Shown here: one piece after another, positions 26,486 through 34,626 of the stretch
Layout: each line of letters starts with the position of its first letter
How positions within the stretch are numbered: position 1 is the first letter of the stretch
Source: Vibrio coralliilyticus ATCC BAA-450
GTDB lineage: Bacteria; Pseudomonadota; Gammaproteobacteria; Enterobacterales; Vibrionaceae
Assembly: GCF_000176135.1 (NCBI RefSeq)
Contig: NZ_ACZN01000016.1
Span: 372,001-436,000, forward strand
Reading direction: 5' to 3'
Length of the DNA stretch: 64,000 nucleotides
Notes under the pieces: generated by a model
The model's input: only the letters and a program-made list of their open reading frames with translations
Database searches by the model: none
What the model was told of the DNA's origin: nothing
Made by a program: the position numbers and the translations under genes

Positions 26486-27201
26486 TGGTGGCTCAGGATT
26501 TGCTCCAGAAACTGTTGTGTTCTAGGGTGTTGCGGCGTACTGAACAATTGCTCAGGAGTAGCCATTTCGAGTATTTCTCCCTGATCCATAAATATCACTC
26601 TATCGGCCACCTTTCGGGCAAAGCCCATTTCATGTGTTACGCATATCATTGTCATGCCATCTGTAGCTAAATCTGTCATGACTTCCAAAACTTCTTTGAT
26701 GGTCTCTGGATCTAAAGCGGAGGTTGGCTCGTCAAACAACAAAATCTCGGGCTTCATACACAAAGAGCGTGCAATCGCGACACGCTGCTGCTGCCCGCCA
26801 GACAATTGAACGGGATATTTGTTTGCCTGTTCCGTGATGTTGACGCGATCTAGAAAGTGCATGGCTGTATCGATAGCTTGTTGTTTCGACTGCTTCAATG
26901 TGCGCATCGGTGCCAGCGTCAGGTTCTCTAATACGGTTAAGTGAGGAAAAAGATTAAAATGCTGAAAAACCATGCCGACTTTTCCCGGTGAGACAGAGGT
27001 CAAAGGCTGGCCGAGTACTTGAATATTGCCATTTGAGATGGTTTCCAACCCGTTAACGGTTCGAATTAAAGTCGACTTTCCAGAACCAGAAGGGCCACAA
27101 ACGACTAACCTCTCTCCTCTCTGTACTGAGAGGCTAATATTCTTCAGTGCCTGAAATTGGCCGTACCACTTGCTGACGTGTGTAAAATCGATGGCGCTCA
27201 T
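26482..27201 (-). CDS. amino acid ABC transporter ATP-binding protein
   Basis: Cytoplasmic ATPase of the GlnQ/HisP group, 239 residues. Seen: Walker [10 protein letters not shown] (~36-44), Q-loop [23 protein letters not shown] signature [15 protein letters not shown], Walker [14 protein letters not shown] and the switch His in CVTHEMGFA. First gene of the four-gene operon. The binding, permease and ATPase parts are all present and look intact, so the importer is probably functional. Confidence 0.96.
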   Translation of the reverse strand: MSAIDFTHVSKWYGQFQALKNISLSVQRGERLVVCGPSGSGKSTLIRTVNGLETISNGNIQVLGQPLTSVSPGKVGMVFQHFNLFPHLTVLENLTLAPMRTLKQSKQQAIDTAMHFLDRVNITEQANKYPVQLSGGQQQRVAIARSLCMKPEILLFDEPTSALDPETIKEVLEVMTDLATDGMTMICVTHEMGFARKVADRVIFMDQGEILEMATPEQLFSTPQHPRTQQFLEQILSHQ

Positions 27202-27508
27202 GCCGATTCTTTATATGCATTTATTTGTATTTCCACCTTAACAATATCAAGAAGATATTGCATCTCATGTGGTTCAAATAGAGCTAGAAAGCCTGATATT
27301 GCTCACTCTTTATCGTATGTAATTTAAATTTTACATGCGGTGTAAAATGTAAAAATAGAAGAAATATTGCCTTTTGGTTTAAAAAGTGGTTGCAAGCATC
27401 GTTTTTGATAGATAAGTTACAGGGAAGATGAAAAACAAAATAGAGCATTTATGCACCACTAATTTTTGGTGCGGTGTTCAAGCTAAGAGAAATAGGAAGA
27501 CGTAAGCA
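27202..27508. promoter_or_regulatory. divergent regulatory region, ABC transporter and aroG
   Basis: 307 AT-rich bases between divergent genes. Besides the TyrR-type box (separate entry), a perfect inverted repeat CAATATC-AAGAA-GATATTG occupies 27242-27260, about 40 bases upstream of the transporter ATG; its regulator is unknown. The aroG start is preceded by AGGAAGA. Confidence 0.55.
27318..27335. promoter_or_regulatory. TyrR-type operator upstream of aroG
   Basis: TGTAAT-N6-TTTACA matches the TyrR strong-box consensus TGTAAA-N6-TTTACA with one mismatch. A second half-box TGTAAA begins at 27341, 23 bases further on (about two helical turns), resembling a strong/weak box pair. Known enteric aroG is repressed by TyrR with aromatic amino acids, which fits. 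Confidence 0.72.
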
Positions 27509-28561
27509 ATGTTCCAGACTGATGATGTACGAATTAGCAAAGTAAAAGAATTATTACCGCCAGTGGCTGTTTTAGAGAAGTTTCCGGCGACTGAAACTGC
27601 GTCTTCAACGACTTTTCGCTCTCGTGAAGCAATCTCTAAGATTTTAAACGGCGATGATGACCGCCTGCTGGTTATCGTTGGTCCTTGTTCTATTCACGAT
27701 CCTGAAGCAGCAATCGAATACGGTAAGCGTTTGAAAGTATTGCGTGATGAGCTGGGTGACCGCCTAGAAGTCGTGATGCGAGTTTACTTTGAGAAGCCAC
27801 GTACAACTGTGGGTTGGAAAGGCCTGATTAATGACCCGTACCTGAACGACACGTTTAAGATCAACGACGGTCTGCGCATGGGTCGTAAGTTGCTGCTGGA
27901 TCTAACTGATCTTGGCCTACCAACGGCAAGTGAATTCCTTGATATGATCACTCCGCAGTACGTTGCAGACTTAATCAGCTGGGGTGCTATCGGCGCACGT
28001 ACAACTGAGTCTCAGGTACACCGTGAACTGGCTTCTGGTATCTCTTGCCCAGTCGGCTTCAAAAACGGCACTGATGGCAACATCAAAATTGCATCAGATG
28101 CAATCCGCAGTGCGAGTGCTTCTCACCACTTCTTGTCAGTCACGAAGTACGGTCACTCAGCAATCGTTGAAACTGCTGGTAACCCAGACTGCCACATCAT
28201 CCTACGTGGTGGTAAAGAGCCTAACTACAGTGCTGAACATGTTGGTGCTATTAAATCTGAACTTGAAGCGTCAGGTCTGCCTCAGAAGGTGATGATCGAC
28301 TTTAGTCATGCGAACAGCTCGAAGCAGTACCAGCGTCAGATGTTGGTTTCGGAAGATGTAGCGGGCCAAATTTCTGCAGGTGAAGATGCTATTTTTGGTG
28401 TAATGATTGAGTCGCATCTTGTTGAAGGTCGTCAAGATCTTGTTGATGGTCAAGCTCCAACTTACGGTCAGTCTATCACTGATGCGTGTATTGGTTGGGA
28501 AGATACTGAAAAGGTTCTTCGTCAGTTAGCCGATGCTGTAGAAGCTCGTCGTAACAAATAA
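27509..28561 (+). CDS. aroG: DAHP synthase (3-deoxy-7-phosphoheptulonate synthase), AroG type
   Basis: First enzyme of the shikimate pathway: condenses PEP and erythrose-4-phosphate to DAHP. 350 residues, class I alpha. Seen: LLPPVAVLEKFPAT near the N-terminus, VIVGPCSIHDPEAA with the catalytic Cys (~60-70), MRVYFEKPRTTVGWKGLIND, GARTTESQVHRELASG, the metal ligand His in FSHANSSKQ, and ESHLVEG. Overall wording is closest to the phenylalanine-sensitive AroG isozyme; feedback specificity is inferred. Monocistronic, with a TyrR-type box upstream and its own terminator. Confidence 0.95.
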   Translation: MFQTDDVRISKVKELLPPVAVLEKFPATETASSTTFRSREAISKILNGDDDRLLVIVGPCSIHDPEAAIEYGKRLKVLRDELGDRLEVVMRVYFEKPRTTVGWKGLINDPYLNDTFKINDGLRMGRKLLLDLTDLGLPTASEFLDMITPQYVADLISWGAIGARTTESQVHRELASGISCPVGFKNGTDGNIKIASDAIRSASASHHFLSVTKYGHSAIVETAGNPDCHIILRGGKEPNYSAEHVGAIKSELEASGLPQKVMIDFSHANSSKQYQRQMLVSEDVAGQISAGEDAIFGVMIESHLVEGRQDLVDGQAPTYGQSITDACIGWEDTEKVLRQLADAVEARRNK

Positions 28562-28581
28562 CCTATTTCTTATTTGTAAGA

Positions 28582-28607
28582 AAAGCTCCCAAGTCGGGAG
28601 CTTTTTT
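28582..28607 (+). terminator. Rho-independent terminator of aroG
   Basis: Arms AAAGCTCCC (28582-28590) and GGGAGCTTT (28596-28604) with loop AAGTC, followed by a T run to 28607, 20 bases after the aroG stop. Confidence 0.92.
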
Positions 28608-28676
28608 CGTTTTAGGGGTTTAATTGAACACTGTTTAATATATTATGGAAATCAAACTTATCGACCCCAATGATTC

Positions 28677-29003
28677 ATGAAGCGAACGTCAACGACTATC
28701 TGGACTGTCATACTATGCTTGGCTTTATCCCCATGGACTCACGCGGCCCAAAGCGAGAGTGATTTGTTTATTTACACTCTGCCCAAGTACGATGACTCGC
28801 GCAATGTGATGAATCAAGACCCGAATGATGCGAAGGTTGATACTACGCCGCCGTCTCCTACCTTGAAGCTAGATTACGAAGTCCCTTGCGATCTCAAATG
28901 TGGTATCGGTCATACAGGGCTGTTCTTACTTTATATTGCGGCTGAAGGGCAGAAAGATCAGCAATATCGATATTCATTGATGAATCCAAACTACGAACCT
29001 TAA
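28677..29003 (+). CDS. hypothetical exported protein
   Basis: Unrecognised 108-residue protein with a clear signal peptide (TIWTVILCLALSPWTHA, cleavage after HAA). The mature part is polar, Pro/Asp-rich in the middle (NQDPNDAKVDTTPPSP) and contains two cysteines close together (VPCDLKCGIG), which could form a disulfide or bind metal. No Shine-Dalgarno is visible before the ATG. Flanked by terminators, it appears to be a single-gene unit. No function is proposed. Confidence 0.65.
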   Translation: MKRTSTTIWTVILCLALSPWTHAAQSESDLFIYTLPKYDDSRNVMNQDPNDAKVDTTPPSPTLKLDYEVPCDLKCGIGHTGLFLLYIAAEGQKDQQYRYSLMNPNYEP

Positions 29004-29018
29004 TCTGACTAATTTGAA

Positions 29019-29044
29019 CAAGGGCTCTCGGCAGAGAGCCCTTG
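29019..29044. terminator. bidirectional hairpin between convergent genes
   Basis: Arms CAAGGGCTCTC (29019-29029) and GAGAGCCCTTG (29034-29044), a perfect 11-bp stem with loop GGCA, between the stop of the small exported protein and the alpha-amylase stop. T-runs are modest on both sides. Confidence 0.78.
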
Positions 29045-29049
29045 TGTAT

Positions 29050-31107
29050 TTATTTACCAACGAAACCTACAACAACCGTGTCGCCTTCCAAACTCCGAGA
29101 GAAAACATAGGCTGAATTGTTGCCAATTTCTTTGTGTATACCAGCTCCTATTGCTGGGTGGGATTGACGGAACTGGCCTAACGTTTGCCAGTGCTTGAGA
29201 AGTTGTTGGCGCTCTTTGCTTAGCTCCCACAGCATGTCTGAGCGAGTGCCCTGATGGAAGTCATCAGCATAGGGGCCTAAATCTCTTCCCACTTCATCAC
29301 CGTAGTAAACCTGAACAGCGCCGGGGCTAAGTAATAAAGCGTTGGCGGCGTTACGCTGCATCTCAATCGAGTTGAAACGACTGAAAAACAGTTCTGTGTC
29401 GTGTGAAGACATGTAGCTGACAGGGGTAAAATCTGGCGTTTCTTGCATTGAATCGGCGTAGTTTTGATAGGTCTCCTGCATTTGGCTCAGACAAGCAGCG
29501 CCTTTGTCGAGTTTCTTCTGCATATCAAAGTTGATTAGCGCATCGAAACCTTGGTCAGCATAAGGAGAGCGGTAAGCAGAATGACCCCAGACTTCACCCA
29601 TCATCCAGAAAGGTTGTCCGATCTGATTATCATTGGCACGCCATTGCTCAAGGCTCTTTGTTGCCTCGTTTTTCAACCGTTTCCACACATCTCCTTCAAC
29701 GTGCTTAACGGTATCAACTCGAAAACCATCAATACCAAATCGTTTGACCCAGTCTGTTTGCCACTCGATGAGATAGTCGGATACAGTGTAGCTTTCGCGT
29801 ATTTGAACGCGGGTTCCTGGATTGTTGAGTAACCATTTTGGTGGCGTAACGTGCTGCTCAGACTCGGTCAAAAAATCAGGTAAGCCGGCTAGTGTCATGG
29901 TGATGTCGCTTGAGCCGGGTTTGCTGTAGCCTGGCAGACCTGCACGAACCCAGTCTTTACCCCACCACTGATGCCAGTTAGAACTCGTGTAATCAACGGA
30001 ATCATTAAAGCTATGCCAGTTCTGCCCTGATTTGGGTGCCCAGTCTTGCCACTTATCGGGCATATTATCGGTGTTAACAACGTTTATGTTGTCGAACTGT
30101 AAGTCTGCCAGTGTCGAGTAACCCGAATGATTGACCACGGCGTCTAGGAAGATACGCATACCGCGTTTGTGAGCCTCTGTGACCAGCTGCTTTAGATCCT
30201 CTTCATTACCAAAGTTCTGATCGATTTTGGTGAAATCACGAGTCCAGTAACCATGGTAGCTATAGAATGGAAAACTGCCTTTCTCTCCACCACCGACAAA
30301 GCCGTGGACTTGCTCTACGATAGGAGAAAGCCAGATCACGTCAGTGCCAAGGCTTTGAATATAGTCGAGCTTTTCGGTTAGTCCTTTAAGATCCCCTCCA
30401 TGAAAGGTGCCGATCTCTTGTTTGCCATCTTTCTTTCGGCCATAGCTTTGGTCATTGGATGTATCTCCGTTGTTGAATCGATCCACCATGGCGAAATAGA
30501 TATTGGCGTTTCGATAGTCGAATTGCGCAGAGGAGGCGCTGGCGTCGGCCTGTTCAAGTAGAACAAGTCCACCACTGTTCGGGGAGGGCTTTAATCTGAC
30601 TTGGTCGTTTTGCACGGTAACGAGTTGATTTGAAAATACTTCTCTTAATTGAGTACCATCAGTGAAGGTGCCACCTAAAGAAAGTGTCACCTCTCCACCT
30701 TTGTATTGCTCGCAAACGACATCAGGGATAGATCGGGTAAACTTCTTGGCTGCCACTTTCTTAGTTTCTCGAGCTATCGTGATCGTGTGTTGGCCCTCAT
30801 CGTAGGCAAATGAGTAATCACCACTGAAGCGAATTTTGACCGATAATTCAGTGTCGCTGCTGCAATTGAGGCTCAGTGGTTTACGAAACTTAACTTTCTG
30901 TTCTGCTACTGATGGGCACGTACCATCAATCCCCGATATACTGACTTGATAAGTTTCTTTTTTGAGTGGCAGGACCAATGGATCCGATGCGCTTAAAGGG
31001 AAATCCCGACTTGTGGTGGTGGTTGAAATGGTGAGAGTCGGCGCGGCTATACTTGCTGAACTGATTAGGGCAGTCAGCACAGCAAGAGATACATGTGTTT
31101 GCTTCAC
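29050..31107 (-). CDS. malS: periplasmic alpha-amylase, MalS-like (GH13)
   Basis: Endo-acting alpha-1,4-glucan hydrolase predicted in the periplasm, ~685 residues, close to E. coli MalS in length. The GTG at 31107 is preferred over the ATG at 31113 because AAGGA would abut that ATG but lies six bases before the GTG. Domains: signal peptide (VSLAVLTALISSASIAA), a ~180-residue N-terminal beta domain with three cysteines, then the GH13 barrel with region I DAVVNH, region II GFRVDTVKH (nucleophile Asp), region III MMGEVWGH (acid/base Glu) and region IV SYMSSHDTE. All catalytic residues are present. Separated from the upstream regulator gene; no clear MalT box was found. Confidence 0.87.
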   Translation of the reverse strand: MKQTHVSLAVLTALISSASIAAPTLTISTTTTSRDFPLSASDPLVLPLKKETYQVSISGIDGTCPSVAEQKVKFRKPLSLNCSSDTELSVKIRFSGDYSFAYDEGQHTITIARETKKVAAKKFTRSIPDVVCEQYKGGEVTLSLGGTFTDGTQLREVFSNQLVTVQNDQVRLKPSPNSGGLVLLEQADASASSAQFDYRNANIYFAMVDRFNNGDTSNDQSYGRKKDGKQEIGTFHGGDLKGLTEKLDYIQSLGTDVIWLSPIVEQVHGFVGGGEKGSFPFYSYHGYWTRDFTKIDQNFGNEEDLKQLVTEAHKRGMRIFLDAVVNHSGYSTLADLQFDNINVVNTDNMPDKWQDWAPKSGQNWHSFNDSVDYTSSNWHQWWGKDWVRAGLPGYSKPGSSDITMTLAGLPDFLTESEQHVTPPKWLLNNPGTRVQIRESYTVSDYLIEWQTDWVKRFGIDGFRVDTVKHVEGDVWKRLKNEATKSLEQWRANDNQIGQPFWMMGEVWGHSAYRSPYADQGFDALINFDMQKKLDKGAACLSQMQETYQNYADSMQETPDFTPVSYMSSHDTELFFSRFNSIEMQRNAANALLLSPGAVQVYYGDEVGRDLGPYADDFHQGTRSDMLWELSKERQQLLKHWQTLGQFRQSHPAIGAGIHKEIGNNSAYVFSRSLEGDTVVVGFVGK

Positions 31108-31237
31108 GTTCATTCCTTGATTGTTTTTTAAACAAGGTTAAACGGATTACCTCAAGCTGACATCATTCCCCTAATCTACGCCCCAAAATTTGCTCAAAAT
31201 CACAGCAGTCATCCTTTATGTTGTACGAATGACAGTT

Positions 31238-31636
31238 TCAGCGTTGTGCCTTTATCTGGAGGTTTAAAAATTGCACCATGGCAGATTCATCCAGGTAGCC
31301 ATCGGCTTTCTTGTGACCTCGTAGATATTGATAGCCTGCAATGACATGGCGGTGTGGTTCGTGGTCTTTTGGCTCAAAGCCATTGACGTGTCGATAGGCC
31401 ATTATATAGGCGTCCATGTCGACCACTTCAGCTTGTCTATATAGATACCCGCAGCCAGTAGCCAGCCATTCAAGTGAACAGTTGGCTTTCATGGCTATCT
31501 GATTAGCTTTCGACAAACTCGGTTCACTCCCGTTGAGGTATTTGCGAATCAGGGCTTCTGAAAGTTCTACTCGGCGAGCAAAACCAGAAACCGACTCCTC
31601 ACCAATCAATTGTTTTAGCCGTTCGGAGAAACTCAA
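31238..31636 (-). CDS. helix-turn-helix transcriptional regulator (XRE/CI-like)
   Basis: Small DNA-binding protein, 132 residues. Seen: an N-terminal HTH of the lambda-repressor type (SVSGFARRVELSEALIRKYL, ~15-34, with recognition helix EALIRKYLNG), followed by SLSKANQIAMKANCSLEWLA, a typical fourth/fifth helix ending. The C-terminal ~65 residues do not resemble a LexA-like protease domain, so it is not a self-cleaving phage repressor. No phage genes surround it. It lies between malS and a divergent aldo/keto reductase; either could be its target, but nothing in sequence shows this. Confidence 0.8.
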   Translation of the reverse strand: MSFSERLKQLIGEESVSGFARRVELSEALIRKYLNGSEPSLSKANQIAMKANCSLEWLATGCGYLYRQAEVVDMDAYIMAYRHVNGFEPKDHEPHRHVIAGYQYLRGHKKADGYLDESAMVQFLNLQIKAQR

Positions 31637-31731
31637 TTTTTCGTACTCTGGTTCGAATTTGTTGTCAGTATACGTTGAGCATTGAATTAAACAAGAATAC
31701 TGTAAAGGCAGTTTTTATTAGGAGGTAAGTG

Positions 31732-32640
31732 ATGGTGTCTAAAGTCACAATTGCGCCGCAAGGCCCGGAGTTTTCTCAACTGGTTCAGGGTTACTGGCGC
31801 CTTGCAGAATGGGGTATGACGCCTCAGCAAAGATTGTCGTTTCTCAAGCAACATATTGAGTTAGGTGTTACAACAGTCGACCATGCCGATATCTACGGCA
31901 ATTACGAATGTGAAGCTCTATTTGGTGAAGCGTTAAAGTTAGATCCTGCCGTCCGTGATGAGATTGAGATCGTCACTAAGTGTGATATTAACCTCTGTAC
32001 TGACAAATTTCCTCAACGCAAGGTGAACCACTATGACACCAGTGCGGGGCATATTTATGAATCTGTTAACAATTCGCTTGCACGTCTGAACATCGAGCAA
32101 ATTGATGTCTTGCTTATCCATAGACCTGATGTACTGATGGATGCGGATGAAGTGGCTGATGCGTTTAATGAATTACACAAAGTTGGCAAAGTGAAGCACT
32201 TTGGCGTGTCTAACTTCACTCCAAGTCAGTTTGATCTTCTACAATCTCGTGTGGCCAAACCGCTCGTTACTAACCAGGTTGAAATCAATCCATTGAATTT
32301 TGAAGTTGCCCATGATGGTACGTTAGATCAGCTTCAAATGAAGCGCGTGCGACCAATGGCGTGGTCTTGTCTCGGCGGCGGGAGCATCTTTACTGGTGCA
32401 ACCGAGCAGGCACAACGTGTTCGTGATGAGCTAGAAGCAATCCGATGTGAAGTAGGTGCGCAGAGTATTGATCAAGTGATCTACGCATGGGTAAATAGAC
32501 TGCCATCACGACCTCTGCCTATTATTGGTTCAGGAAAAATTGAACGCGTGAAAAGCGCTGTTGAAGCGATGGACATTGAGCTCACTCGTGAGCAATGGTA
32601 TCGCGTTTGGGTAGCCTCTAAAGGTCATGGTGTGCCATAG
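31732..32640 (+). CDS. aldo/keto reductase, YdhF-like
   Basis: NADPH-dependent oxidoreductase with a TIM-barrel fold, 302 residues. The ATG at 31732 follows GGAGG with six-base spacing. Seen: the catalytic tetrad in order, Asp and Tyr in VDHADIYGNYECE (~50), Lys in EIVTKCDI (~80), His in VLLIHRPDVLMD (~122); NADP-binding segments FGVSNFTPSQF, TNQVEINPL and PIIGSGKIERV near the C-terminus. Closest in wording to E. coli YdhF; the physiological substrate is unknown. Followed by a strong terminator. Confidence 0.9.
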   Translation: MVSKVTIAPQGPEFSQLVQGYWRLAEWGMTPQQRLSFLKQHIELGVTTVDHADIYGNYECEALFGEALKLDPAVRDEIEIVTKCDINLCTDKFPQRKVNHYDTSAGHIYESVNNSLARLNIEQIDVLLIHRPDVLMDADEVADAFNELHKVGKVKHFGVSNFTPSQFDLLQSRVAKPLVTNQVEINPLNFEVAHDGTLDQLQMKRVRPMAWSCLGGGSIFTGATEQAQRVRDELEAIRCEVGAQSIDQVIYAWVNRLPSRPLPIIGSGKIERVKSAVEAMDIELTREQWYRVWVASKGHGVP

Positions 32641-32660
32641 GCCACTCAAAAGGAAGCAAA

Positions 32661-32690
32661 AAGGAGCCAGCTAAGCTGGCTCCTTTTTAG
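32661..32690. terminator. strong hairpin terminator between convergent genes
   Basis: Arms AAGGAGCCAGC (32661-32671) and GCTGGCTCCTT (32675-32685), loop TAA, followed on the plus strand by T's to 32688. It serves the aldo/keto reductase; the opposite EAL gene ends just beyond it and may use it too. Confidence 0.9.
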
Positions 32691-34276
32691 TAACAGATAG
32701 AACGATTGGCAAAACGAACACTAAACGGTGTGACCGTATATTCGACAAGTGCCTCCGGCTTTATCGGCCTCGAATAGTAAAAACCTTGGATGTAGCGGAC
32801 GCCAAGCTCATTCAACTGGCTGATCTGAAGTTCGTTTTCTACACCCTCAGCAATAACCTTCATGTTCAGTTCTTTTGCTAAGCTCACCATAGACTGAATA
32901 ACAGGTTTAATATGGGTGTCTGCGCCTAAGCTGTTAATGAAAACCTTATCTATTTTCATCACATTAAACTTGTGCTGTCTTATCAAATTTAACCCGGAAT
33001 ATCCGGTACCAAAATCATCCACAGCGACTTCAAATCCAAGCTGGCTTATACGTTGCAAAGAACTGAGAGCGTCTTTAAGTTGATCGACAGGGAAATCAAG
33101 GTTTTCCGTCACCTCTATTAGAATGTGCTGCACGTAAGCTGGGTTTTCTTTGGCGTAAGACTGTAGAAAAGCCATGAAGTCAGGCTTGAGTAATGATGTA
33201 CGGCTTAAGTTTATACTAATGTAATGATTACCCAGGTTATGGCCATTCTGTGTTAGAAACCCTGTCACCGATTGAAAGGTGTGGCGAGTCAAATCATCAA
33301 TGAGATCCAACTTCTCTGCGAGTGGAATAAATATTTCAGGAGAAATGCGGCCTTTCAGCGGGTGATTCCAACGCAGCAAGGCTTCACTACCGACCACATT
33401 GCGTGTTTCGATATCCACAATCGGTTGCAAATACAGTTCGATCTGACGCTCGCTAATGGCTTTATTCAAACAGAATTCGATCGAATGCCTGACAAGAGTG
33501 TGATGGCGCAGCAGGATATAAATCAGTGACAAGGCGAAAGCGAACAACACGACCTGCCAAATGTTTTGTTGGTAGTGGTGAAGATAGGCGGCGGTATCAA
33601 GCTGGATTTTGACCGACAACGGATAGAGTTGTGATGAGAAGTTGAAAGGCGTGGTCATATATTCAGAAATCTGATGCTGTCCTTGAATACTGCGGCTGAG
33701 AACCTGAATCTGATACCCGTAGTGTTGATTGTCTAACAGAGAAGACGTTTGTTGCAGAAACTGATTAGGCGGAAGCAACGCGTTAATACCTGTTCCGTCA
33801 TCGGAAGAGACATAAATGAAAAATGAATTGAGTTTGCTTTTTGATTTGGTCAGCGAAATGGTGATGTTATTTGATGACTCTGAAATGCGTTGCAACACGG
33901 AAGAAAATAAGCGGATACGGGTTGGTCCTTCGTTACTGGTGCAGTAAACATGGGAGCCTTGATATAAGCCAATCTCTTTAATCATATCAGAGTGGAACAT
34001 ATGAGCACGAAGAGCGAGTTTGTCTTCTTCGCTACACGAAGCGCTCACATTCTTCTTTAGGATGATTAATTCGCTGGCTACTCGGTCGATATAATTTTCC
34101 AACGTGGTCACTGAGTGATTGCCGTCGAGAACGGCCTGTTCTCTCGTTTGATGGTAGTTCCAAATAAACGACACGATAAATACTGCCCCAAATATGCCCG
34201 CTATGGGAAATAAATTGGGTAAGTGCGCAAAAACTTCTCTTCCATTAGCCAAGTAACGCTGAATTTTGTAATTCAT
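32687..34276 (-). CDS. membrane CSS-motif EAL domain c-di-GMP phosphodiesterase
   Basis: Predicted c-di-GMP hydrolase, 529 residues. N-terminal helix (LFPIAGIFGAVFIVSFIW), a periplasmic CSS-type sensor domain (~45-235) with Cys in SASCSEED and VYCTSNEG, a second helix (VVLFAFALSLIYILL), then a cytoplasmic EAL domain (~270-515). The catalytic set is complete: SEALLRWNHP, ISINLSRTS, ILIEVTEN, DDFGTGYSG, KIDKVFI, IAEGVENE and IQGFYYSRP. No GGDEF or HAMP domain. CSS-EAL enzymes are known to respond to periplasmic thiol/disulfide state. Divergent from the giant adhesin, so a link to its surface retention is plausible but inferred. Confidence 0.92.
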   Translation of the reverse strand: MNYKIQRYLANGREVFAHLPNLFPIAGIFGAVFIVSFIWNYHQTREQAVLDGNHSVTTLENYIDRVASELIILKKNVSASCSEEDKLALRAHMFHSDMIKEIGLYQGSHVYCTSNEGPTRIRLFSSVLQRISESSNNITISLTKSKSKLNSFFIYVSSDDGTGINALLPPNQFLQQTSSLLDNQHYGYQIQVLSRSIQGQHQISEYMTTPFNFSSQLYPLSVKIQLDTAAYLHHYQQNIWQVVLFAFALSLIYILLRHHTLVRHSIEFCLNKAISERQIELYLQPIVDIETRNVVGSEALLRWNHPLKGRISPEIFIPLAEKLDLIDDLTRHTFQSVTGFLTQNGHNLGNHYISINLSRTSLLKPDFMAFLQSYAKENPAYVQHILIEVTENLDFPVDQLKDALSSLQRISQLGFEVAVDDFGTGYSGLNLIRQHKFNVMKIDKVFINSLGADTHIKPVIQSMVSLAKELNMKVIAEGVENELQISQLNELGVRYIQGFYYSRPIKPEALVEYTVTPFSVRFANRSICY

Positions 34277-34626
34277 GAAGACATCAATGTCCGTATAGTA
34301 TTTTCTTTACTTTAAGAGTTATCTATCAAAGATGATGTTTTTCATAGCCTTATTTTGGCGTTTAACGTATTTTTTAATCTATTTTCTCACTTGTGAGACT
34401 TTTGGCGGCGAGCATGAGTTAACTGTTGAATATCATGCAGTTAGCTGAGGGGTGACAGTGTGCAATTAGGTCTATACTTACTCTAATAGCGAACAACGGC
34501 CATATTGCGGAAATAAGCACTGGAATCACGTACAAATTTTGATATTTTTGTCGCCAATACGCTTGTTAAATATTATTAAAATTCTTAATTGCTGTTGACT
34601 TGCTGAGTCAGATTGAGGGGATAAGT
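34277..34626. promoter_or_regulatory. divergent regulatory region between EAL enzyme and adhesin
   Basis: 350 AT-rich bases holding both promoters. A perfect palindrome TCTCAC-TT-GTGAGA lies at 34385-34398, ~110 bases upstream of the EAL gene. Just before the adhesin ATG is GAGGGG with six-base spacing. No other site was recognised. Confidence 0.5.

Noticed and set aside
31160..31216. MalT boxes upstream of the alpha-amylase
   Set aside because: GGATGA and GGGGAATGAT occur, but matches to the ten-base MalT consensus are only five or six positions and the spacing is not convincing.
31238..31636. HTH protein as a sign of a prophage
   Set aside because: No integrase, phage structural gene or attachment repeat is nearby and the C-terminus is not a self-cleaving repressor domain.
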